Shown piece after piece: positions 10,846-23,189 of a stretch of 64,000 nt of DNA (position 1 is its first letter; each line of letters opens with the position of its first letter). A model generated the notes under the pieces. The model was not told where the DNA came from. It did no database searches and worked only from the letters and a program-made list of their open reading frames with translations. Source of the DNA: Margaritispora aquatica (taxonomy: Eukaryota > Ascomycota > Leotiomycetes > Helotiales > Discinellaceae); assembly GCA_007644065.1 (NCBI GenBank), contig VJWN01000011.1:992001-1056000 (forward strand), read 5' to 3'. A program made the translations under genes and the position numbers.

Positions 10846-12453
10846 GTTTGAGTAATTTCGGAGTAACATCTTTCAAAAGTGCATAGTTTGCGGGTTTGTT
10901 AAGCGAGAGGAAAAGAGTTGCAGTTGAAAATTGAAAATAGAATACAGGCTTAAATCGCACAGTCAAACGCACAGCTCATTGCGACGAAGATACGGCATTG
11001 AAATCAAAATTTCCCAAGAGAACCCTCTTCATATGTTTATCGAGGTGAATTTAATTACTACCAACCTCATCCTACTACGTACTCAATCAGCTCGCTTAAT
11101 ATAGCCGTAGCCCCAGCCACTGCATACCCATATCCACAGCCGTGTCCGTCCATACTCAATGCCCATACACACAAGTAACCAGTACAAAAGAATGTGTATG
11201 CTGGAAAATTCAAATATCTTTGCAATTCCAGAAATTTACACTATTAGACACTTAGATGCTCATAAGATAAAATGCAATAAGGCAAAAGCAACGAATTCCA
11301 AAATTTAGTCAGCGAGTTAGCTAGCCGAAGGATAGTTCTGACATCATGTTACGAACAAAGCAACTGGCTTATAGGCTTTACGTATTTGTCTTCTTGAATA
11401 GCTTGATATCCATACATATTCACACCTGGCCAACTCAGTACTAGACTTGCTCACATGGATGCAAATGTAAAGTGCTATTCACGATGGTCACCAACCCAAA
11501 TTAAACCAAACTCCAAGGTCGCCAGCACTCAAGGCCTCTTGTGCGCTGGCCAGCTGTTTAATATCAAGACGAGAATGAGTCTTTACCCCCACCGTACTCA
11601 ACGGTGAGCAATAAGGTACTAAGGTTGTTGCTAAGTAGCTTGCGACTTTACTTGCCAGCGCTAAGGAAGTACCGGCTTGCCGTAGCACTAGAAATGCCAC
11701 CAAGGATTAGACTAGTGCTGGTCCTAGTACTAGTGTATAGTATGGTACTATTAATGTACAGAGGTAATTCTATGTACGGTGCTTCATCTGTGAATGAAGC
11801 AATATTCCTAGCCTACTAGCTTTGGAGCTCTCTAGTTCTCTAGCTTCACATGCTCTAGCTTCATAGCCTTCTTACACTTAGCTTAGCATTCTATCTCCCC
11901 ATTGAGAGCCCGTACTCGCTAGTGCTTTGCTCAAATTGATCTGCAGAGATGCGGCGAGAGTATGTATAAATACCTAAGACTTCTGCATCACCACTAACAC
12001 TAATATCACCTCTACTAACACCACCAGGGTCCAGGAACAAGAACAAGAACCGGAACCGGGACTCACTCTCAAGCAAGACATCTCAGCAGTACAGTCTTGC
12101 TCTTGTCCTTCGTTCTCCATGGGCTGTCAGCAGGCGCGCAGTACTCTATACACACGTAGAAGCTAACTAAGCCAGTCAACGCAAAGAAGCAAGCGTATCG
12201 TTTCGTTTCCCGCAAAGCCCAACTCTTTCTCACCGCCGCACCAGACCTCTTCCCAGTCAGTCTCTCGTTCCCGTTCCCGTTTCTGTGTCCATCTCCATTA
12301 AGCGCAGAGAAGCGAGCCCCCTATTTTGAAGAGCTGGTGTGAAACCCATTCCATATACATATCCATATCCATACCCACATCGAAACTACATAACATTGCA
12401 TGACCCATCCCTATTCCCAACCCTACCCAGCACGTAAAGTCGTCCTACCGGCT

Positions 12454-12538
12454 CCCCCAGAACGGGACGGGAGATCATCCCACTGGACTGACTGGAGGCG
12501 ACTGCAGAGCGATGATCTCCCGCTCTTAGGCCTGGGGG
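12454..12538. repeat. Imperfect inverted repeat / long hairpin
   Basis: Outer arms CCCCCAG (12454-12460) and CTGGGGG (12532-12538) and inner arms CGGGAGATCATC (12468-12479) and GATGATCTCCCG (12511-12522) are perfectly complementary. That gives 19 pairs separated by internal loops of 7 and 9 nt and closed by a 31-nt loop. A second small hairpin (GGGTGG/CCACCC, 12536-12550) adjoins it. Confidence 0.6.
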
Positions 12539-12710
12539 TGGGGTCCACCCATACCTTACCTGCGGAAGGAATCAGCACTGGGCGTCATTCGTGAGTGGTA
12601 GGTAAAGCGGGAGTGGAAGCGCAAATCCATTTCCACACCGTCTCGGGAGGGAGAAGGAAAAGAGGAAGGATGAGATGCCTAAATTCGGGCCAGGGCACGC
12701 TGAGTATGGC

Positions 12711-12735
12711 GAGGTGAGGTGAGGTGAAGTGAGGT
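12711..12735. repeat. (GAGGT)n short tandem repeat
   Basis: About five near-identical GAGGT/GAAGT units in tandem within the spacer before the ammonium transporter. Confidence 0.6.
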
Positions 12736-14896
12736 ATCTCTACACGGATTCGGTAAGCTCGCTTGATGTCTTATCAGCAGCTGCAGTAAGCTTGCAGTCA
12801 CTGGAATAAAGGAGCTCCAATGCCGAGTTTCAGTTCAACTCTAGTCCTGCTCTCCGGCCTCCTACTCAATTGAAGAAGTAAAAGTTCCCCGACCCAAGAC
12901 TTAAGGCTGGAATATGTCTCACTCAATCGCCTCTACGGCCGTGGAACAAACACTTGAAGCCATCCAGGTTGTTTGTGTTCCTATTCATGTTCCAACCAAG
13001 GACCTTGCCAGTGAACCAGAGCAGCAGGCATTGCTTGAAGGAACCCTCCTCAAACCCGAAAGGCCGATGATGGAAAGAAGCTTATTTCATCCCCATCCCC
13101 ATCCACAACAACCTCAGCCAGCCCAGGACGGCGATCATTGCTTGTTTCTTGCTCACCGCGCCATGTTGAAGCTTCTGTGCTGGAGAGGACGTGGTCGATA
13201 TTCTTTAACTCCGTTGAAGTGAAAAATACTCCACAAACCCGCCCGGTCTCCCATCCCCGTACAGAAGAAACCTACAGTACTCACTCGTATAGAGGACTTC
13301 CACTTCCAACCATTTCCCTTTGTCAGTCGGTACGAATGTGCTGCCGACCGAATAGGAGATTTTATCCTTCTGAGCGAGACTCAGGGCTGAGAAATCTCAT
13401 GCACTTAATGCCTTAAAAGTCCAGTGGGTTGAGATTTACGCTGAAGTACCACATATATATGCGGAGGTATAATGTATAGCGTATATGGTCTTGTTTGAGG
13501 GTGAGACCCGGAAGAATTTCACTCTAGCAAGTCCTGAGATCCAAGACCAAACCCAAATCCGCAGCTTCGCCTCTCTTCCTCCTTACGAAATTCCAAACTT
13601 TAGTTCGACGGTCAGGATTCTTCTTCCTTCTCTCCTTCGAGCGGGTTCAAGAAGATGGATGGATATGATCCAAACCTATACACTAAATCCAAATAATCTA
13701 CAAATACAAATAAAAGAATCCAAGTTTCAAATATAAACCACTGACAAAAAGCCTTCACTCTCCACATCTTACCCCACCTCTCCACACCATCTCCTCACCT
13801 CACGCCAAAAAGGAACGCAATTAAGCGAGACCAGAGCAGAGCAGAGATCATGATCTGAGACTGCGACTCCGACTGAAACCAAGACATTGAAGACGCACCA
13901 CACCGCAACGCACCGCACTCGCGCATATACCAGCGACAATACCGATATCAATACCGAGAGACATTGGCAACGACAACCATGTAAGATCCCTATTCTCCAT
14001 CTCATGCAAGCTCTTCTGGATTTCCGTCCATGCGTCCATCCGTCCGTCCGGCTGTCTTTTGAGGAAAGATATCAAGATGTATTGGTGGATCTAAACCTCT
14101 CCTCCTCATCCTGTCTCTGCCTCTCTCTGCGGCAGTACGAGATGAATATACGGAGGTAAGAAAATGAGTGAGACTTTCTCCCACCCATGGTTCAGGCGGA
14201 GGCGGAGGCAGGGACAGAGGCGGTGGATGCGGAGGTAGCGAAGAAGATGATGAAGGAAATGATCGTCCTATACTCCTGTTGCCGATCGTGTTGGTGGTAT
14301 TCGTGGTTGGTGAGTCAGACTCAAACTCAAAGACCTGCCTGCCTGCCCTACCCTGTCCTACCGCTCTCTCTCCCTCCTTCTCACCTTGCTTGAGACCTTG
14401 GTCCCGCCAGTCACATGCTCGCTTCGCTTGCAAGGCGGCGGGGTGGGGTACCTATCTAAAGATACCTAACCAGCACATGAACTGTCATTTGAAGAGATGG
14501 GCAAGGTAGATGGATATAGAAGGACCAAGCTCGCAAATATTAGCAGTATACCAAGATACTCGGGAAATAAACAAAATCAGGTGCAGTGAAGTGAAGTCAA
14601 GATTAATATCAAGATCAAGATCAAAGCATAGCAGAACAATAAACCAGACAACAAGGAAGTCAGCCTCCCCAACGTAGAGCCTCAAAAATAAAATGCAATT
14701 CAAATGCGCACAAGGCAAACTCGCAGTGATATAGTAGCAGTTGTGGTATTCGATTTTATGTATAAACAAAAAACATGCCATATGCGATATGACAACAAAC
14801 AGCAACAGGTATATAACTCCACTTCTAACCTTCTAACCGCTTGCACCGATTCATATCTAACTCCTACTCCCTCCATTAAATAGTCACACCGCGCAT

Positions 14897-16493
14897 CTAC
14901 ACCTTCTCGGCAGGCAGCTCCTTGAGCGCCTCGACGCTCCTCGTACTATCGCTGCCCTCACCCACGACAAAGTCTGAGGTCTCGCGACGTAGTTCAACGT
15001 AATCGTAGGCGAACTCGCCCATCTGTGTATCATCCAGACCGAGCGCTTCCTCCTCCTTGGTGGCGCGGAGGGAGAGACCGGGAACGAGATTCATCAAGAA
15101 CAGGATAAGGCAGGTACCGAGGAAGGAGTATCCGAAGCCGGTAACGCAGTCAGCGAGCTGGTATCCGAGTTGAACCCAGTGGCGGTTAAGCCATCCACCG
15201 GGGATCTCGGTGAAACCATCGAGATGCGCTATGTAATCACTAAGGCGGTATTAGTGATTTATATAAAAGCATATTGGTGGGCAGAAAACTTACGCGGCGA
15301 AGAGACCAGTCAGAATATTTCCGACAATGCCACCAATTCCATGCTCACCAAAGATATCGAGAGCATCGTCAACGTGAATGTAGTACTTCAGCTTGGTTGC
15401 AAAATTGCATGCGACGGCACCAACAACACCGAAAATGATAGCAGCCCACGGGGGCACGAAACCAGATGCTGGGGTAATGGCGACCAACCCAGCGATCGCA
15501 CCAGAGCAGAAACCAACCATCGACCATTTTTGATCCAGTCGGTAATCGAGAAGAGCCCAGGTCACGCCTCCCACGCAGGCTGCGGTGTGTGTCACAACAC
15601 AGGCCATCACCGCACGCATGTTGGCGGCGAGTGCGGAACCACCATTGAAGCCAAACCAGCCGACCCAGAGGAAAACCGTGCCGAGAACGATGTGGGTGAC
15701 ATTATGTGGTCGGTATGGAAGACCGGCGGTATCTGAATAACCGATACGCTTTCCAAGCATGACGGAATAGGCGAGAGCGGCAGCACCTGATGCGATGTGC
15801 ACTGGAGTTCCTCCGGCGAAATCGAGTCCTCCCATCTTGAAGGTCCATCCCGCAGGGTTCCATGTCCAGCAGGCAATTGGATCATAGATTATTGTAGACC
15901 AGATGAACATGAACACCACGCAAGGAAGCATGCGTCCACGGTCAGCAGCCGCACCGATAGCCAGAGCAGGACTGTGAAACGAGCTGTTAGCGAGGGTGTC
16001 AAATGGTGTTATTCCGACGACTAAACTTACGTGATGGCAGCGAACATTCCCTGGTAGATGGCGAAGAGAAGATCTGGAATTTTAGGGCTACCAACGGAAG
16101 GTTGTGCCAAGACGCCTTTGAAACCAATATTGTCGAGGTTACCAATGAAGGCATTCGCGGTGTGCGAGAAGGTCAGGGAATAACCCCAAAAGAACCATTG
16201 GAAACCCACCACGCCAATCGACATACATGACAGCCAAATGAGCGAGAGGGCTGACTTGCGACGAGCGAGACCCGAGTAGAAGAAACCTACACCTGGAATC
16301 ATGAGCAGGACGAGGGCAGTGGATGTGAGCATCCATGCGATATCTCCAGACTTGGGATCTGTTAGCGATGGTGGTCTGCAGAGAGTGAGATAAAGGTTCG
16401 ACAAACTTCATAGTAAACATTGAGATCCTCTGTGAGAGAATCTCCCCCAGTATCTCCAGTCCCATTGTATGGGATAGCGTAGAGCGAAGACAT
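14897..16493 (-). CDS. Ammonium transporter, Mep2/MepA type, 4 exons
   Basis: Proposed exons, 5' to 3' on the minus strand: 16493-16407, 16350-16031, 15971-15294, 15239-14897 (475 aa). Introns are 56, 59 and 54 nt; frame and family alignment fix each junction, for example YYE joined to SGDIAW and AA to DYIAHL. About 11 TM helices are visible, with PGVGFFYSGLARRKSALS in TM1-2, the signature DFAGGTPVHIASGAAALAYS and FGEHGIGGIVGNILTG. His194 and His346 form the twin-His pair of the pore; a His at the first site is typical of Mep2-like sensors rather than Mep1/3-like proteins, which carry Glu. It imports ammonium at the plasma membrane and, in the Mep2 class, may signal nitrogen limitation. The C-terminal 80 residues are cytosolic, acidic and rich in Ser/Thr near the end. 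A TATA-like TATATAA lies at 16565-16571, about 72 bp upstream, with GATA sites further up. Confidence 0.93.
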
Positions 16494-16564
16494 GTTGAAG
16501 GATGATCAACAACGATTCGATGTGCCTGATTTCTTCGAGATGGAACATATGTGGGAACTGTCCA

Positions 16565-16571
16565 TATATAA
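16565..16571 (-). promoter_or_regulatory. TATA-like element of the ammonium transporter
   Basis: TATATAA on the plus strand (TTATATA on the gene strand) lies about 72 bp upstream of the ATG. The position suits a TATA box; no other evidence. Confidence 0.35.
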
Positions 16572-16619
16572 ATGAATGCCAGGTCTCAGACCGACGTTGG
16601 GCATGGAGGGGGATTCAAG

Positions 16620-16641
16620 GGTAGGTAGGTTGGTAGGTAGG
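16620..16641. repeat. (GGTA)n-like microsatellite
   Basis: Imperfect GTAG/GGTA tetramers about 130 bp upstream of the ammonium transporter ATG. Confidence 0.55.
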
Positions 16642-16911
16642 GGAGGTGTTTCCTCTGCAGTCGTCTGCAATGTTTGAAATCTCTCACATCCCTACCTGCT
16701 CACTCTCCAGTCTCCTCGACCCTGGTCTTTTGATTACCATTTTGCCATGGGAGACATGGGAGACATGGTCTGGGCGGAATAGATCTGATCCCCCAGGCGC
16801 GTTGGTCGGTCGTTGGTAGTGGTTTGGGTCGATTGGGGCCGCGGCATGACCGATTTCGAAAGATGTGAAGGTGCGTGAAGGGGTGTCGAAGTTGAATTGT
16901 GCAAGGTAGGT

Positions 16912-17065
16912 AGATAAGAATATGGGGGCCTCGACTGTACGGAGGTAGCTCATCGACTAGGCTAAACGTCCAATCCACCACCCACCCAGGGTCCCAACGA
17001 TGCGGTGGATGGAATAGAGCTCCGTACACGTACAGAACGGGAGCCGGGCCCCAAGTAGATTATCT
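16912..17065. promoter_or_regulatory. Candidate AreA/GATA sites upstream of the ammonium transporter
   Basis: AGATAAG at 16912-16918 and TTATCT (reverse of AGATAA) at 17060-17065 match the HGATAR core used by AreA-type nitrogen regulators. They lie 420-570 bp before the start. Single GATA cores are frequent by chance, so support comes only from the gene's known regulation in other fungi. Confidence 0.3.
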
Positions 17066-17106
17066 CCATTTCGTAGACAAGATGAAACCTGAAAGACCAG
17101 GAGTCA

Positions 17107-17136
17107 AAGTGGAAGTGGAAGTGGAAGTGGAAGTGG
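17107..17136. repeat. (GTGGAA)n array, copy 1
   Basis: About five perfect GTGGAA hexamers in tandem. The same unit recurs at 18100-18129. Confidence 0.75.
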
Positions 17137-18099
17137 TAGTCAAAAAGACAGAGACAGAGACAGTGACAGTAGTAGAAAGGAGATAGTCGATAGTCGACTC
17201 TCGACTCTAGATTCTAGACCAGTGGGAGATCTATATCCGAACCAGGGAGAGGTAGACACACCAACTGGCGTGCATATAGTATCCGCATGTCTGCATACCT
17301 CACCTACCCTAGGTACCGTGCAATATTTATTCCCTGGGAATCAATTCTGCCTCGTCGCCCCAATCATCGTCTGTCTTCTGTCATCTGTCATCTGAAGCTA
17401 CGCGACCGTACTTTGTAATGTAACCCTACCCTAATTGACGCCGGGAGTGATAGTGACAGACAGTTTACCCGGTAATCTGTGGTGCACTGTGTGGTGTGGT
17501 AGGACATGCATGATTTGAGCGAATGCGAAATTCTGTCTTCGAGGTCAAGGTAACCGTATAATAATAGATGAAGTCGCGGCACGATGGTACGGCAGACGAG
17601 TTATACTTTGGTAGGAATCGAAAGAGCCTGAAAGCAGTTGAATTTGAATTTGAATTTGACTTTCTGCCCTGATGTCGATGTTGATGTCGATGTCTCAGAG
17701 CTCCCGTGCCCGTTGAAAGAGTTGTGGATTTGTGGATTCGTGGACGTCGATGTGGAGGCTTGGGAGGCTTGGAAGGCTTGAATACGGCCAGGGACTGGTA
17801 CCTACTTTACTGCCAAAATCCGGAGAAGGACCTTTGAGGACCGAGGAGAACGAAAAAGGAAAAAGAAACCAAAAAAGGAAACATAATATATTTATAATAT
17901 AAATATCATAAATATATCAGAGAAACAGAGACAAAATTAACGGTTGACACATTCACGTGAAAACTAAGGAAAAGAAACAGGGAAGGTACGAGTACTTCAT
18001 CCAGTAACTTAGGTACCTTCCCACCCAGTCTCATGTTTTCAACAGCCACAACAAGAAAAGGCTGTCAAATAGCCTTATTTACCCATATATTGAAAGTAA

Positions 18100-18129
18100 A
18101 AGTGGAAGTGGAAGTGGAAGTGGAAGTGG
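18100..18129. repeat. (GTGGAA)n array, copy 2
   Basis: About five GTGGAA hexamers, same orientation as copy 1, one kilobase away. Confidence 0.75.
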
Positions 18130-18294
18130 CTTTGAGTAAGTGTGGATGAGAACACCCCCCTCATAAATATGAAATATGAAATGGAAGGAACAGATAGACG
18201 GGAGTAGAGGGAGGGCATGACCACTGCCCATGTTGGTGGAAATCTCATTCAGATAAATGGCCAGGGCGACACAGCTCTTGTGTGTGTCATTGCG

Positions 18295-18323
18295 TCTACC
18301 TACCTACCTACCTACCTACCTAC
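18295..18323. repeat. (CTAC)n microsatellite
   Basis: Seven tandem CTAC units (strand equivalent of GTAG). Confidence 0.8.
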
Positions 18324-19371
18324 TTTTACTTTATCCATGCCATGCCATACAGTAAGGTACATACAGTACAGTACATATCCAAACATCAAGAGTTAAAGAC
18401 AAAGACCGAGTTGACGAGATGAGAGGAAAAGAGAGATAGAGGCTGAAATGCCAAGTCTTCAACCCCTGGACATGACAAGGCATCGTCATTAGGCCAAGAT
18501 AAGGAAAAGAGGGACGCTAGAGTATGCCAAGGAGATATGTGGCGTTGGATCCCTGCAAGTAAGTTCTTCGCTTAAATTGCCTTTCAGTCTTTTCATCAGT
18601 TTCATCATTTTGGTCACGTTGGTCATTTTGGTCACTTTGCTCTTCGGGAGGAGTTTCTTTCTCCAACTGGACGGGATGGGAGTGGGTTTTAAGGTCGCCG
18701 TTTTTTGTTGGATCATACTGTACCTATCATACCTTATGCAGGATAAGACACATCCAGCCATAACTTTCTTCATAAGCCATACAGAATACGTAGATAAGGT
18801 AAGACATACATAGTACCTCACAGGACTGTTCTCAGTCGGTCTCAATCCACCAACGGTCAACGATAAGGCAGAGAGTAGCGAAGTAAGGCGTCTTAAACTT
18901 CAGATTCAGGTGAGAATGGCTTGTATTTATCTATTGTCTTGCTTATGATCGGAAACTGTCAAGAAGCCTAGCTTATTCTCCGGTATGGGAGAGTAGGGTG
19001 AGGTCTAAGGTGGTCTAGATCAAACATATACCTCCCTTATGATTCAAGGTACATTATTCCAAGAGATATACAAAGCTTGATTTATGGAGCTTATTACAGG
19101 TACAGAAACACAGAATAAATAATACTAGGTAGACACTACTAAAGATAACTAAACAATGAGCTTGATTAAGATACTTCTACTTACTTACGGTTCAACCTAC
19201 TGGATCGAACCAACATAAGGTAAACATCATACCGAGTACACGGATGGAATGCACTACCACTGATCCACGACACCAAATACTCCATACTCCAAAAGTCCAT
19301 CCTCGATCAACCTCATTCGGAACACCCACCCGACCTCAAGCCTCGTGCTTTGTTTGCACCAAATCACTCTA

Positions 19372-19398
19372 TATCCACATCCACATCCACATCCACAA
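19372..19398. repeat. (CCACAT)n short repeat
   Basis: Four tandem ATCCAC/CCACAT hexamers. Confidence 0.6.
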
Positions 19399-20068
19399 TA
19401 TATCCAAGACAACGAGTCCAAAGCCACGTGGGGAGAGACAAATACACATACACGCACGAGAAAAAAGCAAAATACATGTACTGTACTAGAAACGAGACAA
19501 CAACCTAGCACCGCATGATATGCTGAATGAATGACTAGACCAAGACATCTATCTACTCGTGGCGAATGGCACGCGAGGCTGATCCGAACCTCCTCCATTC
19601 CATTATTCTCTCGTTCCGTGACGTCTCTCCCTGAGGTAGCCAGCCAAGCGTTAGAGGACCGTTGCCATGAATTTTGGCCGTTGCATATGAGATGCTGGAA
19701 TTGGGGGGTTGTTCAGACGACTACTGTAGCGTCGAGTAACACAACCCGGGCATATTTTCTTTTTCGGTTTCGGTTTTAGACTTTATCCACACTTTATTTC
19801 AACTACGAGGGTACTTTCACTTCACTTTTTTACTTGGGATCGTGTAGGTGGTCATGCCGTATGTTGTATCAAGTGCAGCCTTATGGGCGGACGGACACAC
19901 TTCCATGTTCCATGTTCCCATACATAGGTTGCTTACCAGTCTCAAAGGTCGAATCACCAATCAAAGACGCAAACCTCCAAATATACCAATCTATCTACCT
20001 TACCTACTCGAGGCAGGTCGAAGAAACCTCCTCCCATACCACCCAACCTGACCCAAATCTTTTCCAAT

Positions 20069-20093
20069 CTACCTACCTACCTACCTACCTACC
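20069..20093. repeat. (CTAC)n microsatellite
   Basis: Six tandem CTAC units, the same motif as at 18295-18323. Confidence 0.8.
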
Positions 20094-23000
20094 CTAGACC
20101 ACCATATCCCAACATCCGTAAATGCAGCAGAAGCTAGGATCTCATCATTATCGGTCGGTAGCGAGATGTCCAAAACCCATCAATAAAAGATGCAAGATGA
20201 AAGGTGTGGTTGGAGAAAGAAAAAAAACATCATCCGTGAAGTACTACCAACTACTGTAATCTCCCCAATCACACCCCCTCAGAAATGAACAGGGCTTGGC
20301 AATCGCGAGCTGACGATTCGCTTCTTCGGGATCTCCTTTACATACTGCCCCTGCTGCTCGAAGGTGTAATGGCTCGAAAGAGGCATTGTTTGGGGCCGTG
20401 GTCATTGTGGTGGTGTTGGGTTGGTGCTCGGTACATATGGGGTAGATAGATTGGATCTGGTAAGAGGAGGTGGTTTGATTGCTTGATGTTGTTGCTTTGA
20501 ATCTGACTTCTACTCTTTGGTTGTTTGGTTTGTTTATTCGTTTTTGGACTGGATTTTGTGTCGTAAAGATCATGGTTGTCATGAGGTTGTTGGTATTTTC
20601 CTCTTGCATTTTCATTTTCATTTGCGATTGTGTTTGTCCTTGTACTTGCGTTCTCAAAGGTTGAGGGAGTGCGTTGCATACCTTTAAGGTACTGTTGTAT
20701 TTTGGCCTTGTTATTGTCTCGATTTATTCCATTCATCGTCCTCGTCTATTTCTGCCTTGCTGCTAAATATCCCTGTCATTACACCAAATTTACTGCATAT
20801 GATCCATCCAAGTTGGATTCTAGAAGTGGAAGAGGAAGAAGGCGCTTGGTCTCCACCATATCCCGATATCATCTTTGCATGTCCTTCGGTGTAACTCTCC
20901 ACTTGCGCTTCATGAAACTCTTTCCTCCTTCCTCGTACCTAACGCCATGCATCGCATTCTGGGGATTGATGCCACTGCAGCCAGCTAGCTGATGGTGTTC
21001 ACAGCTTCAGTGATTAAAGGGGAAGGTGAGAAGCTTGATGTGGAAAGCTGGCCGCGCTGGGTATCTTGGAACCTATGTGTATGAGCTGTTCGGATCCGCC
21101 AAGGAGATACCATGAGCTTAGTGACACGACGTTCTGGTATCCATGCGCTGATCGAAAAGGGGGTTAGATTTGGTTCTAGATCTAGATGGTAAGAATATAG
21201 ATCCTCTCAGCTGCAAGAGGCAGCCTCATGCTGCCATGGCTTCAAGCGGACCGAAATCACAACCGAAGCCTCGACTCGATCCAAGATGGCAGGTGGATAT
21301 CGTTCGAGCACGCTGCATCTTGATCCGTCAACAGTTGTATGCACTATGCATCTAGAAGGCCTTCCCGTGTTTGGTACCTGGATGACGGACGCCACGAGCT
21401 GAAAGGAGTAGTAATGCTCGAAGCCTTGCAACCACCGAAGAGGCAGGCATCCTGTCATTGCTGTGATTCTACCTCGTCGCTAGATGTTACACGCGTCTAT
21501 CCATTCTCTGTATGCTTCTAGAAGGAACAGAGAAGCTTCCCGATATCTCGACCCATCCGAGCTGCAGGATGCAATGCAACTCCAAAGCAGCGTTGAGTAT
21601 GTTTCAAATCCTTGCTACCTTCCTACTATATACCAAGACGTCGTGTGTTCAAAGCGAGACTGCCTTGGTGTACAATTGGAGGCCTTCCAATGAAGGGGAT
21701 GCTCTTTTAGCTCTCTGGGGGCAGTTGTGAAAAAGCAATCAGCATCAGGCTAGTTGTGCTTTACGAATCTAAAGCTTTTCAAGTCAAATTCTCCCACTAC
21801 TCTGAAAGATGTGATATCGAGAAAAGAGGTCTTGACGAAGAGAGGCCCCTTCCTATGTTCAGGTATAATTGTATGCTTGGAATTGCAATTTCAATTTCGA
21901 AGGTTAGTTGGCCACTTCGCTAACACTTCAGGTGCAGAGGCCTTCTAAGAGTCCGAACATGGTATATACTACCACGCGGGATCGTTTTCGGATGTATAGA
22001 TTCACCTACAAAGTATACTATATAGTAGAAACTTACCCTCTAGTATCACTACACGTTCAAATAACATCCAACTTATAGCATCATAGATCGTCGCCACCGG
22101 GAGCATGGGGAGGGAGAGAAGAACGAAGATCCGACCGAAGCCGTTGTAGCATTTAGATATTGTAATTCGACCATCAACACATTTAGAGAGCTGGAATCCA
22201 TCATGGTCCGCGCGGAAGTTCTCTGTTATTGTTGCGTTGGTGTCTTTCTCTTTGCCAACACGTTGAAATCTCAGCAGAGAAGGTAGGTTCTTTGATCTAT
22301 CTCTTCAATCTCTCGCTTGTTAATGAACACTTGATCTGTCAAACAACCAGTAGGCGAATTTATTTTCTTTCAACCCTGATGATGGGAGTTTTAGACAAGC
22401 GTATTATCGTTCAAGTTCGGCGCAATCATTCCCGACCTTGACGTTCGTCCATGATAGATTCATCTCAAGGAACACAGGAGCTCTCCTTACCTACCAAGTC
22501 TTTTCAAAAGATTACTGACAATGATGTAATCCTCGCAACTTCTGCACCGATTGAGAAGATACCAAGGACAAACATCTTCCCGCTCCGCTGTCATATTCTA
22601 CCGCACGCATCCTATAATTGGACCACTCCACCTCCGCCAAGATAGTTCCATCCCACTGTCACATTCACATCCCCTTTTCCACTCTTTCATCCACTTCACT
22701 AACTCCGGATTCATACGACCAAGTACGACTCCCCAACCCTCGGCATCTCTCTCACAGCAAATAGGAAGACTACTTCCACCCTCGTTTCATGTACGAGTAT
22801 GGATCCGGGACCGAATGTTCGGGCCGGACGTTGACCATGCATGAATTCTGAGAATTTGGGTGGATGGAGGGGCAGATAAGTGGATCTTTCATAATTCCAC
22901 GCGCGTCAGAAACCCAAAATCAACCAGAATCTACGAACTGATATCCATATTTGGAGATTTCAACATCCTCTTTCTCTTGGCTTTCATCAAATGATGATCT

Positions 23001-23189
23001 GCATTATTCAAGGACGTACTGCGCTGCGCCACTCTTGACAGTTCAAAGGTCGATGAACCCCAGATGTTCGTTTGCGATGTTTCCTCTGTTCTGCTTTCTG
23101 CCTCCTGTCTCTCTTTTCTCTGCTTCTGGTTGTGTTGACTTGTTGAAATCGTCAATGGAGTGAGTAGTATACTTTATCACAAGTCCAAC

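Larger units (their letters stand above)
10846..14896. other. 4-kb gene-poor spacer with simple repeats and a hairpin
   Basis: Only short, poorly supported open frames are present (for example 12914-13222 +, 13485-13736 +). The region holds AGCT/CTAG-rich sequence at 11700-11880, an imperfect 85-bp inverted repeat (12454-12538) and a GAGGT repeat (12711-12735). At 14183-14250 there is a purine-rich GGAGGC run. It may contain the 3' UTR of the ammonium transporter and uncharacterised non-coding transcripts; nothing can be assigned firmly. Confidence 0.5.
16494..23189. other. 6.7-kb gene-poor, microsatellite-rich spacer
   Basis: No open frame here shows a domain or a coherent exon chain; the longest are 114-137 aa and low complexity. 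The left part (16500-20100) is dense in simple repeats: GGTA/TACC tetramers, two GTGGAA arrays, GAATTT, CCACAT and GGAAGG runs. The right part (20100-23189) is plain sequence. It presumably includes the regulatory region of the ammonium transporter; a lncRNA is possible but not shown. Confidence 0.5.

Noticed and set aside
12558..12570. ACCTGCGGAAGGA, identical to the 3' end of 18S rRNA
   Set aside because: Only 13 bases match and the flanks differ; not an rDNA fragment.
12914..13222. 102-aa open frame starting MSHSIAST
   Set aside because: Low-complexity His/Pro/Gln part, no domain, inside repeat-rich spacer.
19190..19220. GGTTCGATCC B-box-like element on the minus strand
   Set aside because: The flanking bases do not form a T stem and no A box is found at tRNA spacing.
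20244..20992. Overlapping frames of 113-137 aa on both strands
   Set aside because: Asn/Gln/Thr-rich or hydrophobic translations caused by simple sequence; no coherent exon chain.
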